A DNA stretch of 64,000 nt. It comes from Blastomussa wellsi. Taxonomy: Eukaryota > Cnidaria > Anthozoa > Scleractinia > Plerogyridae. The stretch is taken from NCBI GenBank assembly GCA_947652115.1, contig OX393562.1, positions 1,981,294-2,045,293 on the forward strand. The letters run 5' to 3'. This document shows, in pieces, positions 35,892 through 45,145 of this stretch; position 1 is the stretch's first letter, and each line of letters starts with the position of its first letter. The notes under the pieces were generated by a model. That model worked only from the letters and a program-made list of their open reading frames with translations, searched no databases and was not told where the DNA came from. The position numbers and the translations under genes are program-made.

Positions 35892-37270
35892 AAGTTTGGG
35901 AGAACTCGAAAAAGCTGTGGAAACGCTCGCCTGCGGCTCGTGCCCACAGCATTTCTCGTTTCCCCAAACCTCCACTCGTGTTTCTATAACTCGATAGAAA
36001 CACGGAAAATGTTTTCTATTTCTTAAATAAACAAAATAATACATGGTTGCGTGGATGAAATTTTTTTTTCTCGTATTCAACTCAGTATCTCACTCGTTCG
36101 TTACGCTCACACGTGAGATATCGAGTTGAACACTCGAAGAGAAATTTCATATCTTCGCACATCCATGTATTATTCTATTTTTGTTGTAAATTTTCGAAAT
36201 CTTGTTACGTAGGCTGTAATTTTCTTGCAGAGCAAAGCTGTGTTGGTGTTGTTGTCTTTAGGCAAATTCTACAAGGCTCTGGATATGCTCTACAGGTGTG
36301 TAGGGATAAAATAACAGTTTTTCTTCCGATTTCTCAGATGTTTGCTGCGGTGCTGAATTTAAATTGTCCTTCATTTGGTTTGCAGCATGCGTTATTTTGA
36401 CCGTGCAGGGTTGTTTGCGGAAGCTTGCCAGGAGTATGGTTTCCTTTCACCGTCTGAGGAAAAAAATAGTATCCTTTTCGTGTTTATACAAAGCCATTTG
36501 AGTTTCTGGTATTTAATGGTTTACTTTCATATTAATATTATGGTTATTTATTATTTTATTTAAATTATTTTGTTGTGTCCTTACTTAGTGGTTTTATTAC
36601 TGCTATTTTTTACAATTGACACATGAATAAAGTTATTGATTGATTGATTGATTGACAATTGTTTTCTTTTGGGTAACAGCTTCACTTGTTTGATGTATTT
36701 GAAGTGAGAAACTCGAACTTCAAGTCAATCGTTTTAACTTTTTAACTTAAGTTTTGATTCGCTTTAAATGAGATCTGTGGGTTCCTAATACTCTCTGGCC
36801 AAAAGGCGGGGATATATATTCTCCATCTGAGCAAGCGCCAGTTTACACGAGCTCAATGGGTGTAGCTCATAAAATGGCTTGGAAACGTTCCATTGACTCG
36901 CCGCACTCAACTGCACTCGAACATTTAACGAGCAAAAATGTATCGTTGGGAAACTGCAGTTCGCACAAAATAAAAGCAGTTGATTTTGGGCAAGTAGAAA
37001 AGTATAACAGTGAATGCTACAGTTAGTTAAGACACCTTCAGCATATAACTGACGCATTGGGTAAATCTGATTCTTCACCCTGTTAGGTATATTATTGTAA
37101 TTTTATTTACATTGTTTTACTTCCCTTGACACTCGTTATTAGCTGCTCTTGTGCACGCTGTTTATACCGAATACGCTCGCTATCTCCATGGCCTTGGGCT
37201 TGTGAAGGCGGCGTATTTCTTCGCTAATAAAGCCGGACCAAAAGCAAGACAGTTATTAGATGGAATGTAG
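17909..37270 (+). CDS. WDR11: WDR11: double beta-propeller trafficking/cilium protein, complete
   Basis: Twenty-eight exons join in phase to 1,256 residues (human 1,224): 17909-17973, 18897-18966, 20000-20041, 21149-21476, 22084-22312, 23187-23944, 24142-24226, 24577-24674, 24977-25052, 25811-25919, 26469-26594, 27193-27297, 27422-27528, 28473-28587, 29084-29252, 30725-30836, 31402-31461, 32334-32399, 32814-32907, 33728-33967, 34098-34193, 34424-34494, 35177-35271, 35459-35556, 35643-35723, 36231-36295, 36386-36468, 37143-37270 (TAG). Landmarks match human WDR11 closely: VKWARDNYHH, ILWNADTGTKLWKK, CPPLTTKN, EWSPSH, STIKLVATN, CRYLQTYGEWDRAAWLAK, SMRYFDRA. N-terminal WD40 propellers precede an alpha-helical C-terminal solenoid. 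In vertebrates WDR11 works with FAM91A1 at the trans-Golgi to capture endosome vesicles and supports ciliogenesis and Hedgehog signalling. Exon 11 has a shorter linker than human. Start chosen because LSPRVLPGALHVQNRGACDW aligns with the human N-terminus. Confidence 0.96.
19155..19565. repeat. Dispersed repeat, interrupted by a MITE
   Basis: Flanks GGAGCTACGTCATCGTTTGT... and TATCACTCCTTTGGTGTTTT match, in inverted orientation, 30415-30640 and more weakly 38920-39070. The MITE at 19233-19415 splits this copy. WDR11 intron 2. Confidence 0.75.
19233..19415. mobile_element. CAG...CTG MITE, 6-bp TSD, empty site known
   Basis: Perfect 16-bp TIRs CAGGGTTGTCAATAAG/CTTATTGACAACCCTG, flanked by CCATCC (19227-19232 and 19416-19421). 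The paralogous repeat at 30541-30546 has one CCATCC and no insert. Confidence 0.85.
20530..20768. mobile_element. Foldback element in WDR11 intron 3
   Basis: CCAGATTCTGTTTCAGTCGAG near 20543 is mirrored by CTCGACTGAAGCAGAATCTGG near 20742, and inner arms around TGCTGGGTTCACAC also pair. Confidence 0.65.
25062..25101. repeat. (AAT)n microsatellite
   Basis: About 13 near-perfect AAT units directly after WDR11 exon 9. Confidence 0.9.
26766..26934. mobile_element. AGGCCACTT foldback element
   Basis: AGGCCACTTCAGAAAATAC... with ATACTCTTTG(T/C)TTGTCCCCCA pairs with TGGGGGACAAGCAAAGAGTAT...AAGTGGCCT. The tip matches the element at 44765-44933. WDR11 intron 11. Confidence 0.65.
27565..28262. repeat. 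76-bp minisatellite, about nine copies
   Basis: The anchor GCCCCTAGCCCCCAAAAC recurs at about 27629, 27704, 27781, 27878, 27945, 28022, 28098, 28165 and 28242, a period of 67-77 bp with one longer unit. Units contain AGCAACTGCTACACTAGAGG and AACAAACAACAGGAACAATG. WDR11 intron 13. Same unit, inverted, at 41255-41560. Confidence 0.9.
28745..28925 (+). mobile_element. tRNA-derived SINE
   Basis: GGCGCAGTGGCCTTATGGTTAGTGCGC has a box A-like head; GGGTTCTAGTCTC is a box B-like block. It is followed by TGTTCTTGGGCAAGACACTT, a block widely seen in animal SINEs. WDR11 intron 14. Confidence 0.7.
29304..29692. mobile_element. TTAA-flanked palindromic element, second copy
   Basis: TTAA, AGTGCACCTAACCTC..., and at the right ...TTTAGGTGCACT, TTAA. 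Same family as 14120-14567 with internal deletion. WDR11 intron 15. Confidence 0.85.
29835..30260. repeat. 60-bp tandem repeat (GTCAGGGAATTTTG family)
   Basis: About five units, each with AAGTTCAGGGAAAATGTTAG, GTAAAGTC and AAAAGTCAGGGAATTTTG at exact 60-bp spacing. The period is a multiple of three, so it reads as a repeating 20-residue frame, which is fortuitous. The right end GTGGCAACCCTG mirrors the start of the relative at 53736. WDR11 intron 15. Confidence 0.85.
30415..30640. repeat. Second copy of the 19.2-kb dispersed repeat
   Basis: Inverted relative to 19155-19565 and lacking the MITE. WDR11 intron 15. Confidence 0.75.
33055..33500. repeat. Repeat with GGTGTCCG(A/C)CTT...AGAGAGTTTA ends
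   Basis: AGAGGTGTCCGACTTCTAGAGAGTTTA (in part) near 33065 recurs near 33440; both are followed by (A/T)CC(A/G)ACNCCAGTT. WDR11 intron 19. Confidence 0.5.
35825..36175. repeat. Repeat-rich segment in WDR11 intron 25
   Basis: CpG-rich interior (AACGAGGGCGAAAG, CTGTGGAAACGCTCG) with inverted pieces around ATTCAACTC / GAGTTGAAC and ATGGTTGCGTGGATGAAAT / ATTTCATATCTTCGCACATCC. Probably one degraded element. Confidence 0.45.
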
Positions 37271-37325
37271 ATAGTGCGAAATGAAAGATGTTCTTTTCTG
37301 ATTCGTGTCAAATGAACTTGCGTCG

Positions 37326-37475
37326 GCATGTACTAAAACGAGGACCGGAACACTGGAACACTAGAACACTACCAAACACGGAACACCAGAAATACAATAA
37401 AATGCCAATAAATTTCTGGTGTTCCGGCGTTCAGTGTTTTGTGGTGTTCCGGTGTTCCTGATTTTAGTACATGCC
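37326..37475. mobile_element. 150-bp MITE with 9-10-bp TSD after the WDR11 stop
   Basis: TIR (G)GCATGTACTAAAA and TTTTAGTACATGCC; ACTTGCGTC(G) occurs at 37316-37325 and 37476-37485. The long duplication suggests Mutator-like origin. It contains AATAAA at 37396-37401 and 37407-37412. Confidence 0.8.
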
Positions 37476-38047
37476 ACTTGCGTCGTCGTATAGGGCATTG
37501 TCAGGGTGATTTTGGAGTGGTCAGGTCAATTATGTGTTAAATTCTTTGCTTAATACATTTACTCGAGCAAAAAATGCTCCTGTAGAATTGCGAAGAAGAT
37601 AACAAATGAAAATTTAGCAGGAAGAGCAAACCATAATAGTTGGTGTCCTATTTTGCCAGGAGATGGCTTGAGAACGTGAAAAAATTTGCATTCAATTTTC
37701 AACCACTTCCATCCTCGCCATGCGTAACAACAAGACGTCAGTAAAAGATTTCAATGCAGTAATATAGTCTTGAGTAACCAAACTTAACTATTATTTTTGG
37801 TTTTCCTTTAAATGAAGACAATTTTCAGCTTTTTAAAATGTTGCTAATTGGCGTGCTGCTAGGATCGGCACGGTAACTTTCATTGAAGAAAATTTAGAGA
37901 AATTACGTCAACTAAAAAGTGAACAAAATTGATAAGTGAGCGAAAGTCTCGCCGAGTTTATTTAAGAGTCTTAGTCGACGCCGATTTCCCTTTCGTTAAC
38001 GGTCGATGCCATGATTGGGCAATACTAAAAGTAAAATAGATCAAGAA

Positions 38048-38260
38048 AGACATCAACATTGAAACGGCATCAAGGGAAACTCGGAAAAAAATCCGAGTCC
38101 CAGATAGGATTTGAACCCACGTCCCTCCGTGACCCTTGCTCACCATAGAGTCTCCAGTAGCTCAGTGATTGGAGCATCCGACTAGATCACGGGGGGTCGT
38201 GGGTTCCAATCCTATCTGAGTTTCTAGAGTTTCCCTTGATGCCATTGCAATGTTGATGTA
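38048..38260. mobile_element. Inverted pair of tRNA-derived SINE ends
   Basis: The plus-strand arm at 38152-38250 has a box A-like TAGCTCAGTGATTGGAGC and a box B-like GGGTTCCAATCC, then GAGTTTCCCTTGATGCC. The left arm (38055-38110) holds the inverted equivalents GGCATCAAGGGAAACTC and GGATTTGAACCC. Confidence 0.6.
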
Positions 38261-38327
38261 TTTCATTCATTGCTCTCCTGGAGATTAAGAAAGTCATCTT
38301 TTATAATTAAATTTTGCGGGGATTTGG

Positions 38328-38405
38328 CGGGTCAGCCTGGTAGTGTAGTGGTGAGATAGGAATGTTGGCATGTCAGAGGTTCCGGGTTCGATTCTGGTCG
38401 TTGCC
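38328..38405 (+). mobile_element. tRNA-like SINE head
   Basis: GGTCAGCCTGGTAGTGTAGTGG (box A region, in part) and GGTTCGATTCTGG (box B) at tRNA-like spacing, followed by a T-rich run. No acceptor-stem pairing is visible, so it is not a functional tRNA. Confidence 0.5.
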
Positions 38406-38528
38406 GTACAATGTTTCTTTCTTTTTTTGTGGGAAAAATCCATGATAGCCAAAAAAATGTCGCTAAAATGGCGTCGACCGTTTACGAAAGGGAAACATGC
38501 TTAGTCGCCATTAAAGAAGTCAAGTTTG

Positions 38529-38893
38529 CAGACCTGCCAACTCCTGACAAAGGAAACTCTGGAGACCCATGAAAAAAAAAACGGGAGATTGTACAAAAAG
38601 TAGTGAGATTCTATTTTTTTTTTCGATCAAGATTAAACAAACCCATTTTCTAAGTTCTAAGCATAAGCAAAACTCGCAGCAGTTCGGTACAAAATAGTAC
38701 GAACAGTGTTCTCCTTTATTAGTTTATGCCTCTATGGCACTAGCATTCCACGTTAATTTTCCATATTTATTCAAATTCATTTCAGAATGATTTTTCCCCA
38801 AAAGCCGTGAGATTGGGAGCCTTGTCGTGAGACCGTGAGAAATGACAAAAAATCGTGAGACTCGCGGCAGAACCGTGAGAGTTGGCAGGTCTG
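38529..38893. mobile_element. CAG...CTG MITE, 6-bp TSD
   Basis: Perfect 15-bp TIRs CAGACCTGCCAACTC/GAGTTGGCAGGTCTG, flanked by AGTTTG (38523-38528 and 38894-38899). The interior carries GTGAGA(C/T) repeats. Confidence 0.8.
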
Positions 38894-40587
38894 AGTTTGA
38901 TAATGTATAAATTGCCTTTAAATCAACGGAAACCTTGAAATTAAAGTTTACCAAGGAAGAAAAACACCAAATAGGTGACAATAAACTGAAAAGAAACAAG
39001 GATGGCCTAAAATGAGGAAAATTGAGAAGGACTGCAACTGACAAACGTGGAAAACTAAGGATAAACTTTTAAAGACAGAGCTCCTATTAAACGTATCTTG
39101 TGCATGTGTGATAATGGTTGGAGGAGGTTTTTACAGGGAAAAGAAATCTCGTCAGTCTTAAGATAAGAAGCAAGTGCGGTGAAATAACTTGTGTTTGACA
39201 AGCGTTCCATGTACAAGGATGTCATAATTTTAATCTTCACTGTCTACATGGTTTCATCAAGTCACAATTCCATGCCATTCTACACCTTACTTTGAAAGGA
39301 ATTCTTAGACCCTTAGATGTTTGATTCATGTCTAGACATTTCTGTCAACATTAGCGATAATTGTAATAAATACATTCTCGTCCCCAGAGCCGCTTGTCCC
39401 TCTTTGCCGGCTGGGCCTGTGCACGAGGAACAAGTGGCTCTGGGGACACGCGATTTGATTCGCTGAAATCAAACAAAGGGAATCCAATCACATCAGCCGT
39501 TTTAATCCTGCTAACGATAAAGTATGATACTTTTGTTTTTCTTCGAAAAAGAATGATACTTTTTGTTTTTTGTTTTTCTTCGAAATGTTGTAACATGATA
39601 CTTTGTTTTTCCGCATCGCTGATTTTCAACACAAAGCGTCATATTTTGTTATTTATTAAACACGCACCAAAGTATTTTATCGAAAGACAATAAGCGGGTC
39701 AAATGGAAGAAATATATCTTTCGAAAGGGTTTTTAAAACGTAGTACAGTTAGTACATTGTTCTCTGGTTGTTAGGAAATTTGTGCCGAAAATCCTGGTGA
39801 AAGATTTTGCATATTTAATTACGAACGGTTCGTGAAATATTTACCAGAGCTGGTACGTCTGCGATGAAAGCTGTTTCTCCGGAATTACTATACCCTGCGT
39901 TTTTGAGTATGTGGCCTCCTTTACTTCAAATTCTTAAATGCCGTATGACATCTACTATGCTGAAGCAAAGTCTCTGATCACGTCTGATCCCTCAGCTCTA
40001 CTGATTTCAAACAACTCATCTCCGAGAAGCTATGCACATCCGCAACTTCAATTTTAACCAAAATTTAAGCTATCGTCACTTCAGTCAGAAACATTTTAAA
40101 ATTCAACATGGCTCTTATTCAGAACTAACCGCGATCAAAAAACAATCCCTCAACCCAAAGCCGCCAAAACAGACTGCTCGCAGCACGGAAAACTCCACAT
40201 CTTCGTACCTTCTTCGCCATCATGAAAATTTCCGAACAGTTTTCCGCTTAAAACCCACACACAACGGTCTACGCCAGAGCTACATAAACACCGAGTGCTG
40301 GAAACATCATGCCAACACCGCCCAATAAGGCCAAGTTTATACGAAAATAAAGATGGCCATCCCTTGAATCAGAAACAAATATTGATACAAAATTAAACGA
40401 TGCATACAAGTGGCAATTTCATTGGTTATCGATCGATAGTATCCTAATTATGATTGGTGTGAAATACATCGCTCGTCCATCCATCCACCCATCCATCCAC
40501 TGAATAGCGACATACGTCCGTACGCCGACTAAGAGTTATTATTTTTTTTTTTTTTTTTTTCACTGCAATGTTCGCAGGCTCGCAGCT

Positions 40588-40922
40588 CGGTCAGTATAAA
40601 GAATGGGCTTAGGACTACGGACTACGGACTGGGTATAAAAGATGGACTGAGGCATAAAATATGGACTAGGACTGCGGAATGGTTAATGGTTAAGCCGAAA
40701 TTTGGTTGAGCAATAACAATTACAGGCAAAGGAAATGATTGAAAAAAGAAAAGGTGAAAAAATATTGACTCGAACTTGACTCGTGCTACGAGGAAACTCA
40801 CATTTTACCCACTCTACGGTACTTTGCCGTGTTTTAATCCCTAGTCCTCATCTTATACCTCAGTCCGTGTTTTATACCCAGTCCGTAGTCCGTAGTCCGT
40901 AGTCCATGTTGTATACTGACTG
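40588..40922. mobile_element. GTCCGTA foldback element upstream of SMIM8
   Basis: Left arm GGACTACGGACTACGGACTG then GGTATAAAA; right arm TTTTATACCCAGTCCGTAGTC... with three further GTCCGTA units. Ends CAGTATA / TATACTG. Ends 129 bp before the SMIM8 start. Confidence 0.65.
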
Positions 40923-41050
40923 TCCATGCAACACTGTTCCCAGGGTCTACTCTGCTTTTTAATATCGAGAAAAACTGAGCATTTGTGTGGCGCGATGTGG
41001 CGCTAGAGAAACCCAGAAAAACGTCTTCGTATTTTGGACTGAAAAACGAA

Positions 41051-42737
41051 ATGGCGTCTTCACCAGGGAAGAAAAGCGGTAAACAATCTACGTTAGCTTT
41101 TCGTCTTATTAATCCTGAGTTGTTTATCAAACCTGTGAGTATCCTTAGCTTAATTATTAAATTTCTTATTCGCACCTCCCTAGCCCTGAGGCGGTAGTGT
41201 AGCCACTTTGCAGAGTATGGCAGAACTCGACACTGGCTCGTAAGCTTGTAATTCTACTGGTAGCAGTTGCTATTGTTTTGGGGCTAGGTGAATAAATTAA
41301 GAATTGTTCCTGTTGTTTGTTCTGTTGTTCTACTGGTCCTCTAGTGTAGCAGTTGCCATTGTTTTGCGAGCTAGGGGCATTGTTCCTGTTGTTTGTTCTG
41401 TTTTTCTACTGACCCTCTAGTGTAGCAGTTGCTATTGTTTTGGGGGCTAGGGGCATTGTTACTGTTGTTTGTTGTATTGTTCTACTGACCCTCTAGTGTA
41501 GCAGTTGCTATTGTTTTACGGGCTGGGGGCATTGTTACTGTTGTTTGTTCTATTGTTTTCACGTAGGGTATTGAGCCATTCATGTGGGACCTTGCTGGAA
41601 ACCCTACACTTTTTGTCGGCGCCCTTTGAAAAAAACATTCGAAACCCCTTTTCCAAAAATCTGCCATCCTTAAGGGTGGGGGAGTTTGGGTAAAACATGG
41701 CATGTCCCTAAGCTTAAAGGCCATTTCCAGTCCGTACTGCGCAATCTCTGTATGCAATGTTTATCACGCCTCACACAATGAAAATGTAAACAAACCAAAA
41801 TGAAAATTATGGGGAAAAACTTACCTTTTTCTTCATTATTAACATCTGATATCCTTTCAAAACAATAGTAAAGAGTAAACGAACCTCGACGATATTCCAA
41901 ACCGACGTTTCATCTCATTGCGAAACTCCCAAACAAAACGACCCATAATGGCGGACTCAAAAACTTCATGTACGCAATTACCGAAGTGTAACGTATCAAC
42001 GAATTCAAAACAGAAATGTAAACAAATCTCGAGACTGTGCAGTACGGACTGGAAATGGCCTTTAATTAAAACAGCAAAAATAGAAAAATAAAAGGAGTAA
42101 TTGCATTCAGTGTTCTCCATTCAGCAATCTGCCTTCTTTGAATTACTTCTGCTGTAAAAATGTTTTATTGCTGACAAGTTTATAATATAGACACATATAT
42201 CTTGAAAGGAGGATCAGATTTTGATCACTCTGGGCCAATTTGTTCAAAGGGTGGATAACATTCTCCATTGGTTAAGTGTCACAAAACTAGTCCCTCCAGT
42301 CAGGATAGTGATTGGTACTGTGAATGTAGCCTGTGTAGAGACTCTCTTGTGGCGTTGCTTCTCCAAAAGTCAGCTTTGCTGCAAAAGCAAAAGCATTCCA
42401 CTGCAAATCCCACAACCAGCCATCTTTCCCCTTCAGCAATATTTGAAAGATCAAAAATTGCCAATGGAGGTACCCCCTCAAAAATAACTTTTGAAGCCCC
42501 TTCAAGGGGGGAGGATAGTGGATATCAAATGGAAGGGTCCTGTAACATAAAACGCTAACTTTTGGTTAACTTCAATTTTTCCTTCATTAGAACAAAGTAA
42601 TCATGATCGGTGGATCTGTAGCCATTGCTGGGTGTTTGTTGTTTCTGGGTTACATGAATGCCACCGGAAGAGAAAAACAAACAACAGTCTCTACAACAGT
42701 TCAAAATAACAGACATGTCAAAAGCAAGTGGGACTAA
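41051..42737 (+). CDS. SMIM8: SMIM8: small integral membrane protein 8
   Basis: Two exons, 41051-41134 (donor gtgagt) and 42591-42737 (acceptor cattag, stop TAA), give 76 residues in phase 0. The N-terminal half holds TLAFRLINPELFIKPNK, matching the human SMIM8 core FRAVNPELFIKPNK. Next comes one hydrophobic helix (VIMIGGSVAIAGCLLFLGYM), then a short polar tail ending SKWD, also the human C-terminus. Human SMIM8 is 97 residues. Its function is not established; it is a single-pass membrane protein. An in-frame ATG at 40985 would add 22 residues; 41051 is preferred because MASSPGKK starts a plausible short N-tail, but this is undecided. The intron carries a 76-bp minisatellite and a TTAA foldback. 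A single AATAAA lies at 43096. Confidence 0.88.
41255..41560. repeat. 76-bp minisatellite, about four copies, inverted relative to 27.6 kb
   Basis: TGTAGCAGTTGC(T/C)ATTGTTTT at about 41345, 41421 and 41497 (period 76), with GGGGGCTAGGGGCATTGTT. Flank AAGCTTGTAATTCT is shared, inverted, with the end of the 28.26-kb array. SMIM8 intron. Confidence 0.9.
41714..42065. mobile_element. TTAA-flanked element (AGGCCATTTCCAG family)
   Basis: TTAA + AGGCCATTTCCAGTCCGTAC... and ...GTACGGACTGGAAATGGCCT + TTAA. 352 bp, SMIM8 intron, no transposase. Confidence 0.85.
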
Positions 42738-43694
42738 CACCTGTTGTGGAGTGCACAAGAAAATGAAAAAGGGATGCTATAAGACATACAGAAAGCTGAT
42801 ACAAATGTTGATACTATCACTGAAACTCAAGTTCGACATTCTTTTTCGTTAATCTTCAAAGTACCAATCATACGAAAGAAACAGGCTGTTTGCTAGGACA
42901 AGTGTTGTACATGTTACTAGAAGGAAAGTAAAAGTAAGCCATTTGGCTGGTTTACAAAAGTTCTGAAGGCCCCACACAGTCATGACATTGAGTGAGCGAG
43001 CAAAGGAGCTAGTGAGTGACTTTATTTCAGTACATGTCACATATGAGCAAAGACTTGTTTAAATGTAAATGTGTCAGAATACCCCAAAGAAAAGAAATAA
43101 AAAAGATTAATCAATTAATAAGCTTATTATATGGCAAGGACGACCTGAGCGTTCTGATTGGTTCTTTCTTGGTCGAGTTTCTGCCATACAGACCGGTCCT
43201 TAGCTGCATATTTTTTTTTTGTAAAGTTGGATAATTTAAAATTTGCAACTATAATTGCAGAAAGACAACGTATATAAATACTCTAAAGTGTTTTAAAAAT
43301 CGTGGTAGCCTGTTCTTTCAGAGCTGTTCGTAGTACCAACGCATGCTACGGCGGAAAACCTCTGAATTCAAGTCACCGAAAGTGCGTCAGTTTTTAACAA
43401 GCATGCACGACCCGAGTGCCATATGATAAACTACTGGGGAATATTGGCCCTCGGTCATTTTTGTACAGACCTCGCTGCACTCGGTCCGTACTTCCACGAC
43501 CTCGGGCCAATGTGCTCGGTTATTAAAATATCTCTTTGCAACTTGTCTTCTGCATACACAAGGAAACGAAAAAAAGAGACCCTCTGTTGATTAGATATAG
43601 AATGATGTATATTGCTTGCAGTTCACAAATGGTATTGCTTCCATGTTGCAAAATGGTGCTCAATGTTTGTGATGGTTTTAAGTCTTGAATATTC

Positions 43695-44020
43695 TTCCCT
43701 GCTAGCAGAGGCTCTTTTCCTGGTGTTCGCTCCCGTCTGCGAACACCAGGAAAAGAGCCTCTGCTAGCAGGGAATTAATGTTCCTGTTCTTTGTTCAAAA
43801 CTTAAACCATACTGGCTCATTCATGGGACACGTGCTAAAATGTCTGTGGTATTTGCATTAGCCCTCAATATCGCAAACACGCTCCACGGTCCCTGATCTT
43901 GGCATGCAAGTGTGGTTTGAACTTCAAATGTTACCGTGGTCTCTAAGTGAATACCCTGCGAGCAGAGGTTCCCATCGATCTTGTCTAGGAAGATCGAAGG
44001 GACCTCTGCTCGCAGGGTAC
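43695..44020. repeat. Twin near-perfect hairpins
   Basis: Hairpin 1: 36-bp perfect arms 43695-43730 and 43739-43774, 8-base loop. Hairpin 2: about 30-bp arms 43952-43982 and 43989-44020, one or two mismatches. Both stems start with related CCCTGC(T/G)AGCAGAGG. Confidence 0.85.
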
Positions 44021-44577
44021 TCAGTAAAGTTCACTTTAGCAATATTTTACCCCTTCAAGTAGGTTCTAAGTGTCACTAATTCTTTAAGGGCCCATTAGCT
44101 GATCTTTTTGAGCCATTGGTAAGGAAAGTTAATTCTCAAAAACTGCATCCTTTTTAGTTAGTTCAGAGTTATTTCAGGTGCTTTAACTTTTTCGTGACCA
44201 GTAACACCAGTGATGATGTCATCAGGCCATGCCCTTGGTCATGTGACTAATACTGCAAAAATGCAAAGGCTCCCAGGCAAATTACTTAATCAGGATTTTT
44301 TCATTGATTTTCATTTAATATGCTATGCATAGATTTTACTTTATTTCTAAAAGGTCAGATTTTGAGAGAATTTCAAAATATTGAATAGTTCGTAATATTC
44401 TGAGAAAAGCGTGATTTTGAAAAAGGATTGTATAGCGATGTTTCCAACTTCAATCGAAATCAGTCAACTTCAATTGAAACTCGTCGAAAAAGCTCGTTTT
44501 AATGGAAAACGGCGTTTCCTTTAGCATTTAAGGAAACCGGAAGTGCGCCCAATATATATTGTTATATTGGAAGTTAT

Positions 44578-44741
44578 GGTGGATTTCCACTGTCGCGTAA
44601 TTTTTTACGCGCGTAAATAAAATTAGAGACAATGTATGGAAAACGTGCGTACACGTTTACGCTAGTCGTTCATACATTGTCTCTAAATTTTTTTACGCAC
44701 GTAAACGCACGTAAAAAAAGACGCGACAGTGGAAATGCACC
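44578..44741. mobile_element. Foldback MITE (TTTCCACTGTCGCG)
   Basis: GGTGGATTTCCACTGTCGCG mirrored by CGCGACAGTGGAAATGCACC; inner ATACATTGTCTCTAA arms also pair. Confidence 0.8.
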
Positions 44742-44764
44742 TTTACCCTGTCAGCGCGTGCGCA

Positions 44765-44933
44765 ATAGGCCACTTTCGCTTTATTAAAATTCAGCTTGAT
44801 AGCGGGGCCTAGAGGACACGAACAAAAGAAATTAATAAGCTTGTATATTTATTTTCTTTGTTTGTGTCCTCCGAGGCCTCGCTACCAAGCCTCGCTACCA
44901 AGCTGAATTTTAAGATATCGAAAGTGGCCTATT
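44765..44933. mobile_element. Foldback MITE (AGGCCACTTTCG)
   Basis: ATAGGCCACTTTCG...AATTCAGCTTG mirrored by CAAGCTGAATTTTAAG...CGAAAGTGGCCTAT; the interior repeats CCTCGCTACCAAG. Relative of 26766-26934. Confidence 0.75.
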
Positions 44934-45084
44934 TAAACTACCAGCGCACTTCGGTAAGATCAAACAAAGCCATGTAGCCTTCGTTGCAAGCGTTCCCAAG
45001 CGAGCGAAGAGCTGTTATTGTCTGTTATCGTATAAATTGGAGCGAGGTGACAAGGAACCTTTAAAAAAAGCCATGCGGAGTTTG

Positions 45085-45145
45085 TTTTTTCTTTCTTTTT
45101 CTCTTCCTTTTCTGTTTTTCTCTTATTTTTTCTTTGCTTGTACCG
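45085..45145. repeat. Polypyrimidine tract
   Basis: T-rich run with interspersed C, in the SMIM8-MDM2 intergenic region. No gene seen from 42750 to 46480. Confidence 0.6.

Noticed and set aside
38152..38220. tRNA-like sequence with box A and box B
   Set aside because: The box B core is altered (GGTTCCAATCC), no cloverleaf acceptor stem is visible, and it is part of an inverted SINE pair.
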